From the NCBI GenBank assembly GCA_022393335.1, contig JAJEKB010021763.1:62001-126000 (forward strand): a stretch of DNA of 64,000 bases. The letters run 5' to 3'. Position numbers and translations under genes: made by a program. A model generated the notes under the pieces. It ran no database searches and was not told where the DNA came from. It saw only the letters and a program-made list of their open reading frames with translations. Source of the stretch: Macrotrachela quadricornifera (lineage: Eukaryota; Rotifera; Eurotatoria; Philodinida; Philodinidae). Shown here piece after piece: positions 48,629-61,173 of this stretch (positions are counted from its first letter, which is position 1; each line of letters opens with the position of its first letter).

Positions 48629-49495
48629 TACATGCGTGATTTTGACAAAATTTTTTTGTTAGAAAGGAACATGTTTTCTGGATCAATTTTTAATGCTGAT
48701 TCCGAATATCATATTCGTTCTGGGCATAAATAAAAATATAACGATGAGAATCGCCTAATATGTATCCGTTTGGTGGTATCTTGTCCCAAATATCGCGTTT
48801 TTTTCTCAAAAAATTGAAGTTTTTAAAAGAAAGGGATATAACATTCGATAGAGCTTGAAAAACTCTATCGAATGATGTATCACACGACTCATTTCTTTTT
48901 ATTCTGACAATGAGAAAAATTAGTAATTTCTACTAACTCATTATTAATTAGCACTAATTAGAATGAATTAATAATCAAAAGGTATTTAGAAAGTTTTTTG
49001 CAAAGTTTTTTCAGGCGATATTACAACTACAAATAATTTGCTACGAAACTAAATCAAAACAAGCTGAAAATAACATTCCTATGAAAAACTAGAAGGTTTT
49101 TAGAAAACCCATATTGATCCAAAAATCATAATAAAATCATAGCTTAATTAATTAATAGCTCAGTCAATATTCAATAACTTTTTTTTCTATTGTACAGACA
49201 TAACCTCAGAGGTGAGCTCTACAAACTGGCAAAGTTTCAGAGTATGTTAGGGAGAGAGACACACCCACATCATTATTTATTTACTAAGTATATGTGAGGT
49301 ACATAAATATTTCTTCTCCATCCTTTTTCAACATAATTTAAAAAAATAAATATTGTTTTGTGTATATATGAACTTTTGCAGTTTCTCAGTGTCAAATCAC
49401 TTCGAGCATCTTCATCAATGCAGACTTTTGTCATCAATATTTGTAAGTCTAATTATGAGAAAAATAAAATAATTTATATAATATATATTTAAATT
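48629..49495. other. Spacer between F-box remnant and NHL gene
   Basis: No gene recognised. The short open frame after the insertion (RDFDKIFLLERNMFSGSIFN...) may be flanking coding remnant of unknown origin. The upstream exon of the NHL gene probably lies near 49370-49440, but it could not be defined. Confidence 0.35.
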
Positions 49496-51092
49496 GTGAT
49501 TTTGTACTGCGTGTCATTTATTCTAAGATTGAAACTAAGTCCTTGTGCAAAATGGAACAAAACAGGTATTACAGTAATTAGTGATGAAAATTTCCATGAC
49601 ACTGAATACGAATTCTTTGCACTTGAAGACTTGTTTATTTATAAAAACACAAACATGTTATACATCACTGATTCTCCGAATCAAAGCATTCGCAAACTTG
49701 AACTCGATCAACCTGGTAGTGTAGGTAGTGTTGTAGTATCACTAAAATATAACCCTTCTCGCATTTTTGTCGATGATGATAATGACGGTCCAACAATCTA
49801 TGTGACGCTGAATGCTGAAGATTATTGGGTAGAAAAATGGATTTACGGATCATCATCAGGTGTTCAAGTAGGAGATAAAAATACATTCTATGAAGGTATA
49901 TCTGTCGACAAAGAGAAAAATGTCTACATATCAGATCCCTTTAACGAGCGTGTGCTGAAATGGTCACCTAAAACAAATACTACAACGACCATCGCTTCTA
50001 AAGATGACGAATTTGAGACGACAGACTAATGTCTCTCTTATCCACGGGACCTTTATATTAATCAAATCGATAATTCTCTATATGTGGTCGATTTATTTAA
50101 ACATCGAATTCAAAAGTGGTCAAATGATGGAAAAATTCGAATCACTGTGGCTGGATCGAATGTTGGTCAAGGTAGCACCGATGCTGCATCGTTATATTAT
50201 CCAGAGGGCGTGTTCGTCGATGATGAAACTGAGACTGTTTATGTTGCTGATTCAGAGAACGACCGCGTGCAAAGATGGCTAGCTGATGCATTCGAAGGTG
50301 AGACCATTGTTGGTGGATATGGTATGTACATCTTTTTCGATTAACTTTGATTCTCTTGATTAGAAAGAAGATTATTTAGAATGGAAATTTCAGAGCTATC
50401 TATTAAATAAATATAACTTTTGGCATAGAATCCATAATTGTTTTATTTTATTTTACAGAAAAGACAAGAAAAAGAGAAATCAGTTGAAAAGTAATCAAAA
50501 TTTTGTAGATTGAGCAGAGTGAAGAGTGATACTTGAGTTTCTAAAGAAACTCTGTTATCGTCAAAAGAAAAACTAGATAATTAAAATTAAAATCTATTTT
50601 TTAATACTTGACCACAGGCTTTGGTGATTCTGCCGATCAGTTTGTTTTGCCGAGAGCTTTGGATTTTGATAACGAAGGAAATCTCTACGTATGTGATAAC
50701 AACAATAAACGTATTCAAAAGTTTTATATCATTGATAATCGGCCATGTCCTGCAACTTCAAAAAGTAAGTCAGGTTTTTTTACTTTTTGATTAGTTCATT
50801 TTTCAATAATATCTACTGTCTGATTGTACATTTAGGAACGACATCACTTAAAACAACATCATCAGCACCAACAGCAATTACAACTACAATAACTATTGGA
50901 AAATCATTACCTTCAACAACAACACATTTGTTAACAACAATTACAAGTACACCAACTATTATAAAGTACTCATCATCAACAACAACATTAAACAATCATG
51001 CAATTTGTTCATATTGGAATTGTTTTTATGCATTGACTCAAACTATTGCAATTCATTTAATAATCTTCTGGATTATTGCAATCTTATTTTAA
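49496..51092 (+). pseudogene. NHL-repeat protein with C-terminal membrane anchor, one in-frame stop
   Basis: The frame runs from about 49520 (LSPCAKWNKTGITVISDE) through several NHL blades: LFIYKNTNMLYITDSPNQSI, ISVDKEKNVYISDPFNERVL, LYINQIDNSLYVVDLFKHRI, VFVDDETETVYVADSENDRV and LDFDNEGNLYVCDNNNKRIQ. It is spliced at 50325 to 50618 and at 50764 to 50836. After the blades come a Thr/Ser-rich stalk and a hydrophobic C-terminus (LIIFWIIAILF), so the protein would be a propeller held on the cell surface. A single TAA at 50027-50029 interrupts an otherwise continuous frame: the same frame resumes with CLSYPRDLYINQ. It is therefore either a young pseudogene, a sequencing or allele difference, or a readthrough site. 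The N-terminal exon is unresolved. NHL proteins of this kind are abundant in bdelloids; their function is unknown. Confidence 0.72.
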
Positions 51093-51160
51093 ATAATCAA
51101 ATCAATTTTTATCGAACTTCAATACACTGCTTGATGTTTCTTTTAATAATCATTGTTTAA

Positions 51161-52376
51161 GGGAATATATTTTACGATCAGTAAAATAATTGAAGTGTCA
51201 GTAAAAAATTATTGAAATGGTCAGTAAATATATTAATTGGTCAGTTTGAAAAAAGTCAGTAAACAATTAAAAAATGGTCAGTAGATTTTGTGAAAGTAGC
51301 AGTAAAAAAATATGGTTTTTGTCAGTAAAAAAAAGAAAACTCGTCAGTAACAAATTCAATTTTGGTCAGTAAGAAATTTATTTTATCAGTGAAAAAGATA
51401 TTTGTTATCAGTGAAAACTATATTTAAGTACAAGAAAGAGGGTTTTAAAGAACTATAGAAAGAATGATAAGAAAACTCTATTATTGCATTAAGAAAGCAA
51501 CTTTAGCTATAGCTGGCCAACCATGTTTTCGCTTTTCTCCGATAGGAACTGTTTTTACTGCAGTCGGTGGCTTCCAATGCTTTAATCTTAGTTTTATAAA
51601 CCGTGACTTTATTACTGTCAGCATAATAAAGCAAAGAGATGGGACCACTGCATTGAGTACCACAACGCCTAGCTTTCTTACATCGATAATTAATTCTTGT
51701 TCCTTTGTCTGTATAATTAGTATAATGTTTTGATCATCTATTTTTAATCAATGTTTCCGCTTCTTCTGCAGTGTCAAATACTGTATCTTTGAATCAAAAC
51801 TTTGTGCTTTTTTACCAACGTTCTTGACTCCTTTTGTTGAGTCGTTCTTTTCAATAATATCCTCGTCCAATATATCACTTTCACAGTGACTGACTTGTGT
51901 TACCTCACTTTGGGAATCCACTAATTGGCTCGCTTAATGATAATATGATATCAAATTTTGCGAAATTATATAGGTATTAGATTGTATTTGGATGTAGTAA
52001 TATCCCTTTGCATTAGGAAAAAAACAATAGAAGAAAAACTCTTCTCTGAGAAGAACGAGGAAAACCCTAAACAGATAGTATTTTGGACAGATATAAAAGT
52101 TACAGAACGAAAAAAATGTATATCCTCTATCATCTGTTAGTATAGAAAAAGAAAAGCAGACCATCTTTGCACAAATTTATGTTTTTTTACTTTCCATTTC
52201 ATTTTATCTACTGATTGTTTAAATTTTATTATCGACTTATCAAATTAACCACTGACCATTTCAATAATTCACTGATCAATCATTACTTTACTGACCATTC
52301 AATAATTCTACTGATTTTTTAATTTTTAATTTTACTGACCGTTTCATTTATTCTACTGACCACTTAAATGACACCC
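51161..52376. mobile_element. Mutator-like relic with 9-bp duplication and subterminal GGTCAGTAAA arrays
   Basis: ATTGTTTAA occurs exactly at both edges (51152-51160 and 52377-52385), a 9-bp target duplication. The element starts GGG and ends CCC. The left 270 bases carry about eleven copies of (G)GTCAGTAAA, 18-30 bases apart. The right 160 bases carry about six copies of the complement, TTTACTGACC. On the minus strand at 51481-51663 a frame reads KHWKPPTAVKTVPIGEKRKH followed by GWPAIAKVAFL, which resembles the basic G-R-P-x-K-A-K-K tail of Mutator-like transposases. The transposase is otherwise lost. Duplication length and tail agree on the Mutator superfamily; Merlin is the main alternative. 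Confidence 0.72.
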
Positions 52377-52385
52377 ATTGTTTAA

Positions 52386-53366
52386 TAAATACCAATTAAT
52401 TTCTTTTTCTTCTATTGTATAGATAAGAATAAATATACATACAAGAGAACGTTCTTGTATAGTGAAATTTCAGTAGGACACGAGTTTCTCTTTACAAAAT
52501 AACTGTTGGAACAGTTGCTTTTCCTTCGAAAAGAGAACGGTAAAGATAAAAACCCTTAAAAATTGTTTTTCCGCAATTAAATATTGGAAGATCTATAATC
52601 TTTCTTGAGCCTTTCTCCATCTCAATTATAATGATCTAGTAAATAAACAGTGATCGAAAAGTTTTTGTACCTCTCAGAAGAGTTGCATTTCCTCACTTAT
52701 TACAAGTTCAAAAACACTTAAACATTAGAATTGAATTTATTGAGAACCACATAAGTATTAACCTAAATTTTCGTATCTCAAGTCTGAATAGTAATGAAGA
52801 CACATAATTTATATTGTGGGAAGTCATTTCTAGATCATACAATCCAAATAATCTTAAAATTTATGTTTCCGTTGTGTATTTATAAGTTTTCGTTCAACGT
52901 CGATTAATTATATAGAAACTTATGAAGATTGTTCATTATTGATTTATGAATAATTTTTTTTCGAACATTTTTTTTTCAATGGCCTTATTTTTATATTGTT
53001 CTTATTGAACTTTTACTTTTCGATTTTTCTGTTTTATCCTAATATTCGACAAGATGTTGTTTTATAAAGTTATTTGTCTTGGATTGCTAATTTAAAACAA
53101 GTCTTCAAAAATGATGAATTGTTATTTACATAATTAAAAAAAAAGGTCACTCTTTTGAAAAAAAAAATCTATATAAATGAATATGAAGGGAGACTGATTA
53201 TTTCTAGGACATCAATTACATGTTCGTGCCGACATTAAAAAATTAATATGATAAGATAAAAAATAAAAATTAAATAAGAAAAATAATATTCAGCTAGAAT
53301 ATATGCTTTCTTGTAATGCATTACAAATAATGTCTTAACATGTCGTAGACAAGGACTTCGTGTCTA
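52386..53366. other. Intergenic spacer
   Basis: AT-rich sequence between the Mutator-like relic and the 3' end of the minus-strand FG-GAP gene. No gene or RNA recognised. Confidence 0.35.
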
Positions 53367-56300
53367 TTAATTTTCACATGTGTTTAGGAACACACTTATA
53401 TCTCCAGAAAGTGTATTAATAACTGCTAGATCTAATCTCATATCGTTGTTGAAATCACCCGATATCACTGATGAAGGATTGGTGCCAACTGTCAGGTTCA
53501 TTGCAAGCTCGAAAGTACCATTATCATTACCAAGTAATACATTAACAGTATTTTCAATGTAATTAGTCACTGCCAGATCCAATGCTGTATCATTATTAAA
53601 ATCATATACTATAACAAAAGATGGACGTTTACCAACTGTATGGTTTTTTGGAGAATGAAACGTCCCATCTCCATTACCAAACCATACACTGATAGTGTTA
53701 TCGCCTTGATTGGTCACTACCACATCTAGGTTATTATCTTTGTTGAAATCCCCAGATGCCACTGAAGATGGACTCTTACCAACTGGATATTTATTTTTAG
53801 ATCGAAATGTTCCATTTTTATTACCAAATAATATACTGAAGTTATTATCTCCTCGGTTGATTACTATCAGATCAAGCATCAAATCATGATCGAAATAATC
53901 TAATATAATAGAAGATGGTTTTTTGCCAACTACATACGAATTTTGAATCTGGAAGACTCCATTTCCATTGCCAGCTAATATGTTAACAGTCTGATCAGCT
54001 TCATTAGCTACCATCAAATCTAAGTTACTATCATTGTTAAAATGTTGTGATAAAACACAAATGGGCTGTCGACCAACTTTATATTTTCTTGAAGCCTAAA
54101 AGGTTCCATTACCGTTACCTATGAGTAAAGTTACGATATTATCACCTTGGTTAGCTACTGCTAAGTCAAGTGTTGAATCATTATTGAAATAACCGGATGT
54201 TAAAGAAGAAGGTTGTGTGCCAGTTGCATAAAATACCAGATCCTGAAAGGTTCCATCACCATTGCCAAATAATAGACTAACAGTATTATCACCATAATTT
54301 GCTATTGCTAAATCATATTTCGAGTCATCATTATAATCATTTGATTCAACAGAGATTGGATAAACACCAACCGCATATCTCTTTTCAGTTTGGAAAGTAC
54401 CATTTCCATTACCAAGTAGTACACTGATGGTGTGGTTCCAATAGTTACTCACTACAAGATCAGGATTCGAATCATTATTAAAATCACATGATATCAGAGA
54501 ATATGGTCCAGTACCAACACTAAAGCTCCGTTTTGTCCCAAAGGTGCCATTTATAGAGCCAAGTATTATATCAATAGTTCTGTTGTTGTAATTAGTTACT
54601 GCCAGATCTTGATTACCATCTTTGTTAAAATCGTCTGATATCAGAGAGTATGATCTGTCGCCAGCCGTATACTTTGTCTGTGATCGGAAGGTTCCGTTTC
54701 CATTACCTAACAATACGCTGACTTTCTGGTTAGAGAAATGGGTTACTGCCAAATCTATATTTCCATCTTGATTGAAATCACTTGATACCACAGCAAATGG
54801 TCTATTACCAACTAAATAGGGATTGCTAATCGAAAAATGTTCATTTCCGTCATTAAGGAGTATACTTAAGGTATCATCATATTGATTAACCACTACTAAA
54901 TCTAGTTTTTTGTCATTATTAAAGTCATCGGATACCATTGATACGGGTCTTCTACCAACATCAGTGGTTAGTTGAGGACTGAACATTCCCTGTTTGTTTC
55001 CTAATAGTAGACCAATGTTATTGGCGCCATTGTTGGCAACTACTAGATCTGATATATTATCACTGTTAAAATCATCTGATATCAAGAAAAACGGTTTGGA
55101 ACCAGTTACATAAGTTGGCTGTGTTAGGAAGATTTCATTACTAGTGCCGAGTAGAACAGTGACGGCGCGATCACTGTAACTAGCCACTGCTATATCTAAT
55201 ATACGATCATTATTGAAGTCGCCTGATGCCACGAATATTGGTTGATTGCCAGCTGGATATTTTGGTTGTGTCTGAAAAGTTCCATTCCTATCACTAAGCA
55301 GTATGTTGATGGTGTTGGAGCCGAGTGTCGTCACTGCCAAATCTGGATGTGCATCATTGTTAATATCACCTGATGCTATCGAGAATGGAGAATAATCTAC
55401 CGTATAGGTCTTTGAAAGCTGGAAAGTTCCATCTTCATTACCAAGCAATAAACTCACAGATTTGTCGCCATAGTTGACTACCACTAAATCTCGTTTTTTA
55501 TCATTGTTAAAATCATTCGCTGTAAGCGCCTGTGGAGCGATGCCAGTAGGATGGTCAATATGTTGTTGGAATGTTCTATTTCCATTGCCAAGCAGTACAC
55601 TAATAGTGTTGTCGATATAGTTAGTCACTGCTAGATCCGAATAGCCGTCGTTGTTCAAATCATCTGCTATTATTGCAGTTGGCTTGTTACCCACTGGATA
55701 AGTTACATGTTTTTGAAACGTTCCATTTCCATTGCCAAACAAGACGTTGATACTATCGTTGTTATAATTGCATATTGTCAGATCTGGGTATCCATCTTTG
55801 TCGAAATCGTCTGATATTATAGAATATGAGCCAATACCAATGTCATAAGTCTTTTGATTTGGGAATGTTCCATCTCCTTTACCAAGTAATATGATGATAT
55901 TTGTGTCGTTATTATCAATTACTGCTAGATCTACGAAGGTATCGTTATTGAAGTCATCTGATACAGCAGAAAATGGACTTCTACCGACTGGAATGGATAT
56001 GGGAGCTGCAAAACGTCCGTATGTATTACCAAGAAGAATACCAACAGTGTTATCATCTATGTTGGTCACTACCAAATCTAGTATGTTATCATTATTAAAA
56101 TCATCTATTATAACACAAGATGGTCGGTTGCCAACGGGATAGGAGACGTGTGGTTGAAACATTCCATATCCATCGCCAAGCATCACACTGACGCTATTAT
56201 CGTCTTGATTCACCACCACCAGGTCCAGTTTTTCATCTTGATTTAGATCTTTTAACTTTACGAAAACTGGTTTTGGCTGAGTTGGAACACTATAATGAGA

Positions 56301-59300
56301 TTGGAAAATTCCATGACCGTTACCAAATAGCAGAGCAATTTCATTATCTTGTAAGAGCGTCACTACAATATCTGTGTGGTTATCGTTGTTGAAATCACCC
56401 AACACTGCCGAAACTGGTGTGTTGCCAGTTTTATAAGGGCCAGAACCTCGTATATAAGGTGTGTTGCAGCGTCTTTCTACAATAAATGATTGAAGTCATG
56501 TGGCCATATATAGTTCGTCATAGAATCATTAATAAAGATTTCTCAATCATATATCTCTCTATCAAACATTATAATTAAAAATCAAGAATTTCATAAAAAT
56601 CTCTGATCTGCTCATATGTCAATATTCTTTTACAAAAAATATGACCTTTTATGATTAGAATACAGTACGAAAAGTGATAAAAATATTCGTTCTGATTTCT
56701 TCAAGCTGACTAGGACAGTTAACAATGATGTTGATTGCATATATCTTCTTTTGAAAATTACGTTAGATCATTAGAATAGCATCTTTTTAAATTCTTTTTG
56801 ACAGATTATAATGTTGGCCATATCTGTTCTTTATTACTTCGCAAAAAGATAAGTTGATTATTACCAGAAAACATACTTAGAACATATAGTTTCTTTTTCT
56901 CTTCTTATTGTACGTGTTACAATTTGACATTTAGTAAAAATATTATGTCATTGTAGACAATAGTTGGTTTTTCTCAATTGATAAACTACTATTAGGTTTA
57001 TGAAAGTCGTTAAACATACTTTCATCAACAACGAGCGTTTTTCTAAGATTCAATTGTGGAGAGATTATACCCATATGTCATTGAATGGGCACACTATTAT
57101 TAATACTATGCATTCTCTCTACTTTCAGTACGTTTACAATCCAATTCTGGACATAAAACATAATGAGAAGAAAAAAATCCCTCAACAATATCAAGAGAAG
57201 AGAAATTTCCAAGTGATAGAAGAAAGAAAGAAAGAAAGAAAGGAAGAAATATCTATTGTAAGTGAATCGTATTATAGCGTCTACCATGCTTGAATTTAAT
57301 AAATTCAAATATTACATAAATTTATGATTATCAAATCAATTTTCTTTAATTACAAACCTGCTTGATTTAGTCCTCTGTTACCAAGTTTTGATCCTAAAAT
57401 AGAGCTAAGAATGATTGCTGCAACGAGTAGAGTAATGATTATGCATAATGTAATAATGAATTTTCTTGTACTATACCAAGGAAGTCTTGAAGATATAAGA
57501 AAAATTTTCATGAAAATTACAGTTGCATAAAATTGCAGTTAAACTTACTTAATTTTCGGAAAAAGTTGTGCATCTAAGTATATCAATATTCAAAATATGA
57601 AATTAAAAAAGTTAACAATACCTTTGAATGGTGGTTCTAATAGCATTTCATCTGGTATTACCTGTTTCAAATGAATGATATGAAGTTCAGGCGCCGGACT
57701 AAGTTGCGATTGAACTATCATACGAGTGCCAGGTAGAAGAAGTATTTCATCTTCAGTAATAAAATGCGAATGAGCACGTATTGTTCGACCATTAATAGCT
57801 TCAATAGAGAATAATGTGCGATCACCGGTATTACCCAAATATGTATTATTCTTGAGTACGGTCAATGAAGTCGTGCACGATGAAAAATACCACCAAGTTA
57901 CTTGAGTGCCAGGTGTAAAGTCGATACTAACATTTTTTTTCACTCCACGCCAAACAGTTGATGTTGGAATGCATGGTATTTTAACGAGAGCTGTTAAGAA
58001 CAATTTTATATACTTGAGGTAGGGTCGAAGTTGATTAGAGTCATTCATTTTGAGGGTGTAATTAAGCATAGAATAGAGACTTTTATGTGGTGCACTCCAT
58101 TCGATCGTGTAGAGACGAATAGCAGCGCTTTCATCGATGGTGAGTCCATGAGATGGTTCTTTTGGAGTTTCGTCGAGCACTGATTGGATGTAAAATGATA
58201 AATTGTAGAGGATATTATCCAATGGCGCACATGCTTCAGCGAGTGGCAATAGGGGCTCATCGGTATATCCCATGAGAGGATGAAAATCTCCTCCAATAGC
58301 GTTCATAAAAGTGGCACATAACAGACTTTGTCCTACAGTAGTGTCTATTACTCGCTGATTTTTTATCATAGAATCGGCGTTTGTGTGTACAATATCTTGC
58401 ATCACCATTGTCTCTTGTCTCTGTTTATTTATATCTTCTCTAATTAAGTCCAAGTGTTTTTCATCATCAAATCGATACGATAAATTATTTCTGATGTAAT
58501 TGTCTCTTTTCTTGACTTTTCCTCCAGATTTCATCTTTTTACCTTTTACCATTATTATTCTAGGATAATTTTGAATGTGAACATTTGTCATCGGTACTCT
58601 TGATCGATTATTCGAATTATTACGGTCCTTCTTAGCCTTCTTTTGATTTGTAAATGGAAAAAGATACTTAAAAAACAAAGAAAAATTATTTTTCATATTA
58701 GTAGATCATCAAGAGAGTAGAACTTGCCAGCATTTCCAATGATAATTAATATATGAAATATTTAGATTTATTCATTTGTCAATCTTTATAGTAAAAATAT
58801 TCTATATATTAATCAATATCGTGCGTCTATGTTTATCGAATTATATTTATCAAAAATCCTGGTTTATTTTTTAATAATTAATATTTCTTTTTTTCTCGTT
58901 GTTAACGTGTGTAAATTTTTTTTACGCTTGTATTTTGAGCGAACGATTTTTTTTTGTTTTTTCGTATGAAGAAATCAAAAAGAAATAAATACATATAGCT
59001 GTCTAACTACATATGCAATTCATTTTTCAAATGTGTCTTGAATGGTTCTATTTTTTATCTAGAGGGTGAGAATAAGGGTGTATGATTTTGATAATGAAAT
59101 TTTCTTTGACATAACTTTATTAAACAATCTCATTAGAAGATACACTGTTACCTGCTCGTCATCAGGCATATTGTTGATAGGTTGATCATCCAATGGAATA
59201 ATGGTATTTTGATCTTCTAATTCTGCCATTTCAAAAGTTTCGGCTTGTAGATGAGTTGAATGATGAATAGCTATTCGATTATTCGACGATTTGTTTATAG

Positions 59301-59304
59301 ACAT
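53367..59304 (-). CDS. Arg-ADP-ribosyltransferase - transmembrane - FG-GAP repeat fusion protein
   Basis: Five exons read right to left: 59304-59152, 58666-57622, 57573-57549, 57485-57358 and 56476-53367. Phases agree at every junction (0, 1, 2, 1), and the two small introns are about 48 and 63 bases. Exon 1 is acidic (MSINKSSNNRIAIHHSTHLQ...). Exon 2 holds an R-S-E type ADP-ribosyltransferase domain: Arg in TSTVWRGVKKN, Ser in WYFSSCTTSLTV and Glu-x-Glu in FITEDEILLLPGTRM. Such enzymes transfer ADP-ribose from NAD to arginine. Exon 4 holds one helix (KFIITLCIIITLLVAAIILS) preceded by basic residues and no signal peptide, predicting a cytosolic enzyme and an outside C-terminus. Exon 5 encodes about 21 repeats of 49 residues (VG..P..V..DFNND..LDLAV.N..DNT..VLLGNGNGTF), the FG-GAP/VCBS calcium-binding propeller unit. 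A TAG at 54096-54098 interrupts the repeats after about the 16th. Two separate genes is the alternative reading. Confidence 0.75.
54096..54098 (-). other. In-frame stop inside FG-GAP repeats
   Basis: The codon after GGA-ACC-TTT is TAG. In other repeats this position is Gln, Arg or a similar residue (GTFQ, GTFR), so a single CAG-to-TAG change explains it. The same frame continues for more than 240 codons with intact repeats. Without readthrough the protein would lose about five repeats. Confidence 0.9.
57228..57249. repeat. GAAA microsatellite
   Basis: Short GAAA run inside the large fourth intron of the ADP-ribosyltransferase/FG-GAP gene. The rest of this 881-base intron (56477-57357) holds nothing I recognise. 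Confidence 0.8.
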
Positions 59305-60650
59305 TTTTACTAAATGCATGTATTACTCTTTCTCTACCAACGCACATTTCACATTTTATGGTTCAGCGCACAAAGCTATAAAACTTCATAGAATGAAAAC
59401 CTTGTGAGTATTGCAGTGTCTCATTATCAATCATACTGTTGCTTTTTTCCTTTCGTCAAATATACGGTTATACAGTCCAATGACAACCGTAATCTATTTA
59501 TATAAATTATAGAAAAAAATATCAAAGATGTCTCTTTTGATTGTATAATTATAAAAACTTGAAAAGTTCTAGACTCAAACTGAAATAGAGTAGTTATTAG
59601 CAGACAATACAATCCATCATCTGTTAGTGATAATGCCATAATTTTAACTAGGATATTTCATTTGTGCTCTTTTACATTCTCTGAAATGAGAGCAAAGATC
59701 AGTGCATATCAGTTAAACATAAATAATAAATATTGACTGTTCCCATCTCTTTTCTTCTTCTCACACATAAATATTTTCCACTCTATATGTGCAGATCAAC
59801 AAAGAAAAAAAGAACTATACATATAGAATGTAATCACACATGAACAGCGCGATTATAAACCTTATAGAGAGCAAGAAATGAAAATGAAAATGTTTTATTT
59901 TTCTACATCATGTGATAAGTCATCGGTTCGATAAGAATCTGATGATAGAATGAGAGCGTACTCGAATAATTATCTTTCTGATAAGCAACAAAGCCAAGTT
60001 AATAGGGAATAGCACAATATAGCAAGTTGGAATTATTTTGATTGCTTGAATGTTAAATATTTGATGAATATGTGTTCATATTTAATATATATAAAGAGAG
60101 TACAAAGTCGCAGAGTGACGAAAGTAGCAAGCAACATATGTAGCACGATAGATAACAATGTATTCGCCATTTTCACAACCCAAGATTGGATCAATTGATT
60201 TAAGAATGATAACTTTGATCTTGGCCATTTACCTGACCTTCAGGCGAACATGTACACATTAAAGCAGCTCATTGAAAAAGAAGCGAGATCAAAGAGCGGC
60301 TTAGATGCTCCTATACTATGCTAGAAAAATATCTGAGTGAGCTAGGCAAGACGTAAAAATATGGAGTTTAGATATTCCACCAATTGTCATCACTTCCGTT
60401 CTAGCACAGGATAGACGCATATATGAATCCACTGACTTCTCACCGTAATTATGAATGGCTTCGTAATCTTTTTATCAGTAATAGAAAGTACGTGATTTAT
60501 ATCAACCAAATGTGCAAATAAAAATGGCTAGAAGTTGGATAAAGCGGTATAGCAATGTCAAAAAAGGAACTTCACACAAGGATAGTCAGCAATTCGACTG
60601 AGTTGCAGCAAAACTCGGAGAAAAGCAAAATAAGTAAGTCTAGACCAGAG
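59305..60650. other. Intergenic stretch
   Basis: Promoter side of the minus-strand fusion gene. AT-rich, with no gene, RNA or clear repeat recognised. Confidence 0.35.
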
Positions 60651-60810
60651 ATGGGCACAGGATAGGACAGTGCGGTCGTCCTGTGTCCTGTCTTGTCCTG
60701 AGCGGCAGTACATGGCGTCAAATCGTTTTTCGTCCTGTCCTGCTGCTCGGCAGGACGACGGTTTACTTCAGGACAGGGCAGGACAGAAACACGTGGCGTG
60801 GATCCAGCCG
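60651..60810 (+). mobile_element. hAT-like end with GC-rich CAGGAC/GTCCTG motif cluster
   Basis: CAGAGATGGGCACAGGATAG begins here, a hAT-type end like that at 11707. It is followed by many copies of GTCCTG and CAGGAC in both orientations. The block is far richer in G and C than anything around it. The 8 bases before it (GTCTAGAC) were not found again downstream, so only one end is recognised and the length is unknown. Confidence 0.5.
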
Positions 60811-60890
60811 ATCCACTAGGTCCCTTCACTGGTATCTTGAACTACTAGTCTTGCGGGCAAAAGACCGTTAGTTTCAGGTTAAAGTTCCTT

Positions 60891-61173
60891 GTTGGAGTCG
60901 AGTGATAGCACTTCAGGACCTAAGTGCACGAAAATTATATAACTCATCAGGATCTAAGGTTGCGTTTTATGTATAACACTTCTGAACGCAAGGGCGCCCC
61001 AATACATATACTAATGGAGGATATAAGGGCAGCACCAAAGAGTTTGTTACTGCTGATATAGTGGACCGAACAACATCTGCAGACAGACACGCAAACACAG
61101 AGTTATTTTCAAGATTAAGATCTGCACTGCACTCAAGAATATAATAGAATTATCTGCGTTTTAGTATGTATGG
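60891..61173 (+). mobile_element. Possible solo LTR
   Basis: The segment starts TGTTGGAGTCGAGTGATAGC and is flanked by GTTCCT on both sides (60885-60890 and 61174-61179). Inside, GGATATAAGGGCAGCACC looks like a TATA box followed by a transcript start. GC content is higher than the surroundings. The right end does not finish in CA, so the boundary or the call may be wrong. Confidence 0.3.

Noticed and set aside
51170..51440. CRISPR-like or satellite array of GTCAGTAAA
   Set aside because: Repeats are short and variable, and the inverted partner array plus a 9-bp duplication fit a transposon better.
57000..57308. Overlapping ORFs on both strands in the FG-GAP gene intron
   Set aside because: No family character; part is a GAAA microsatellite, and the region is an intron by phase analysis.
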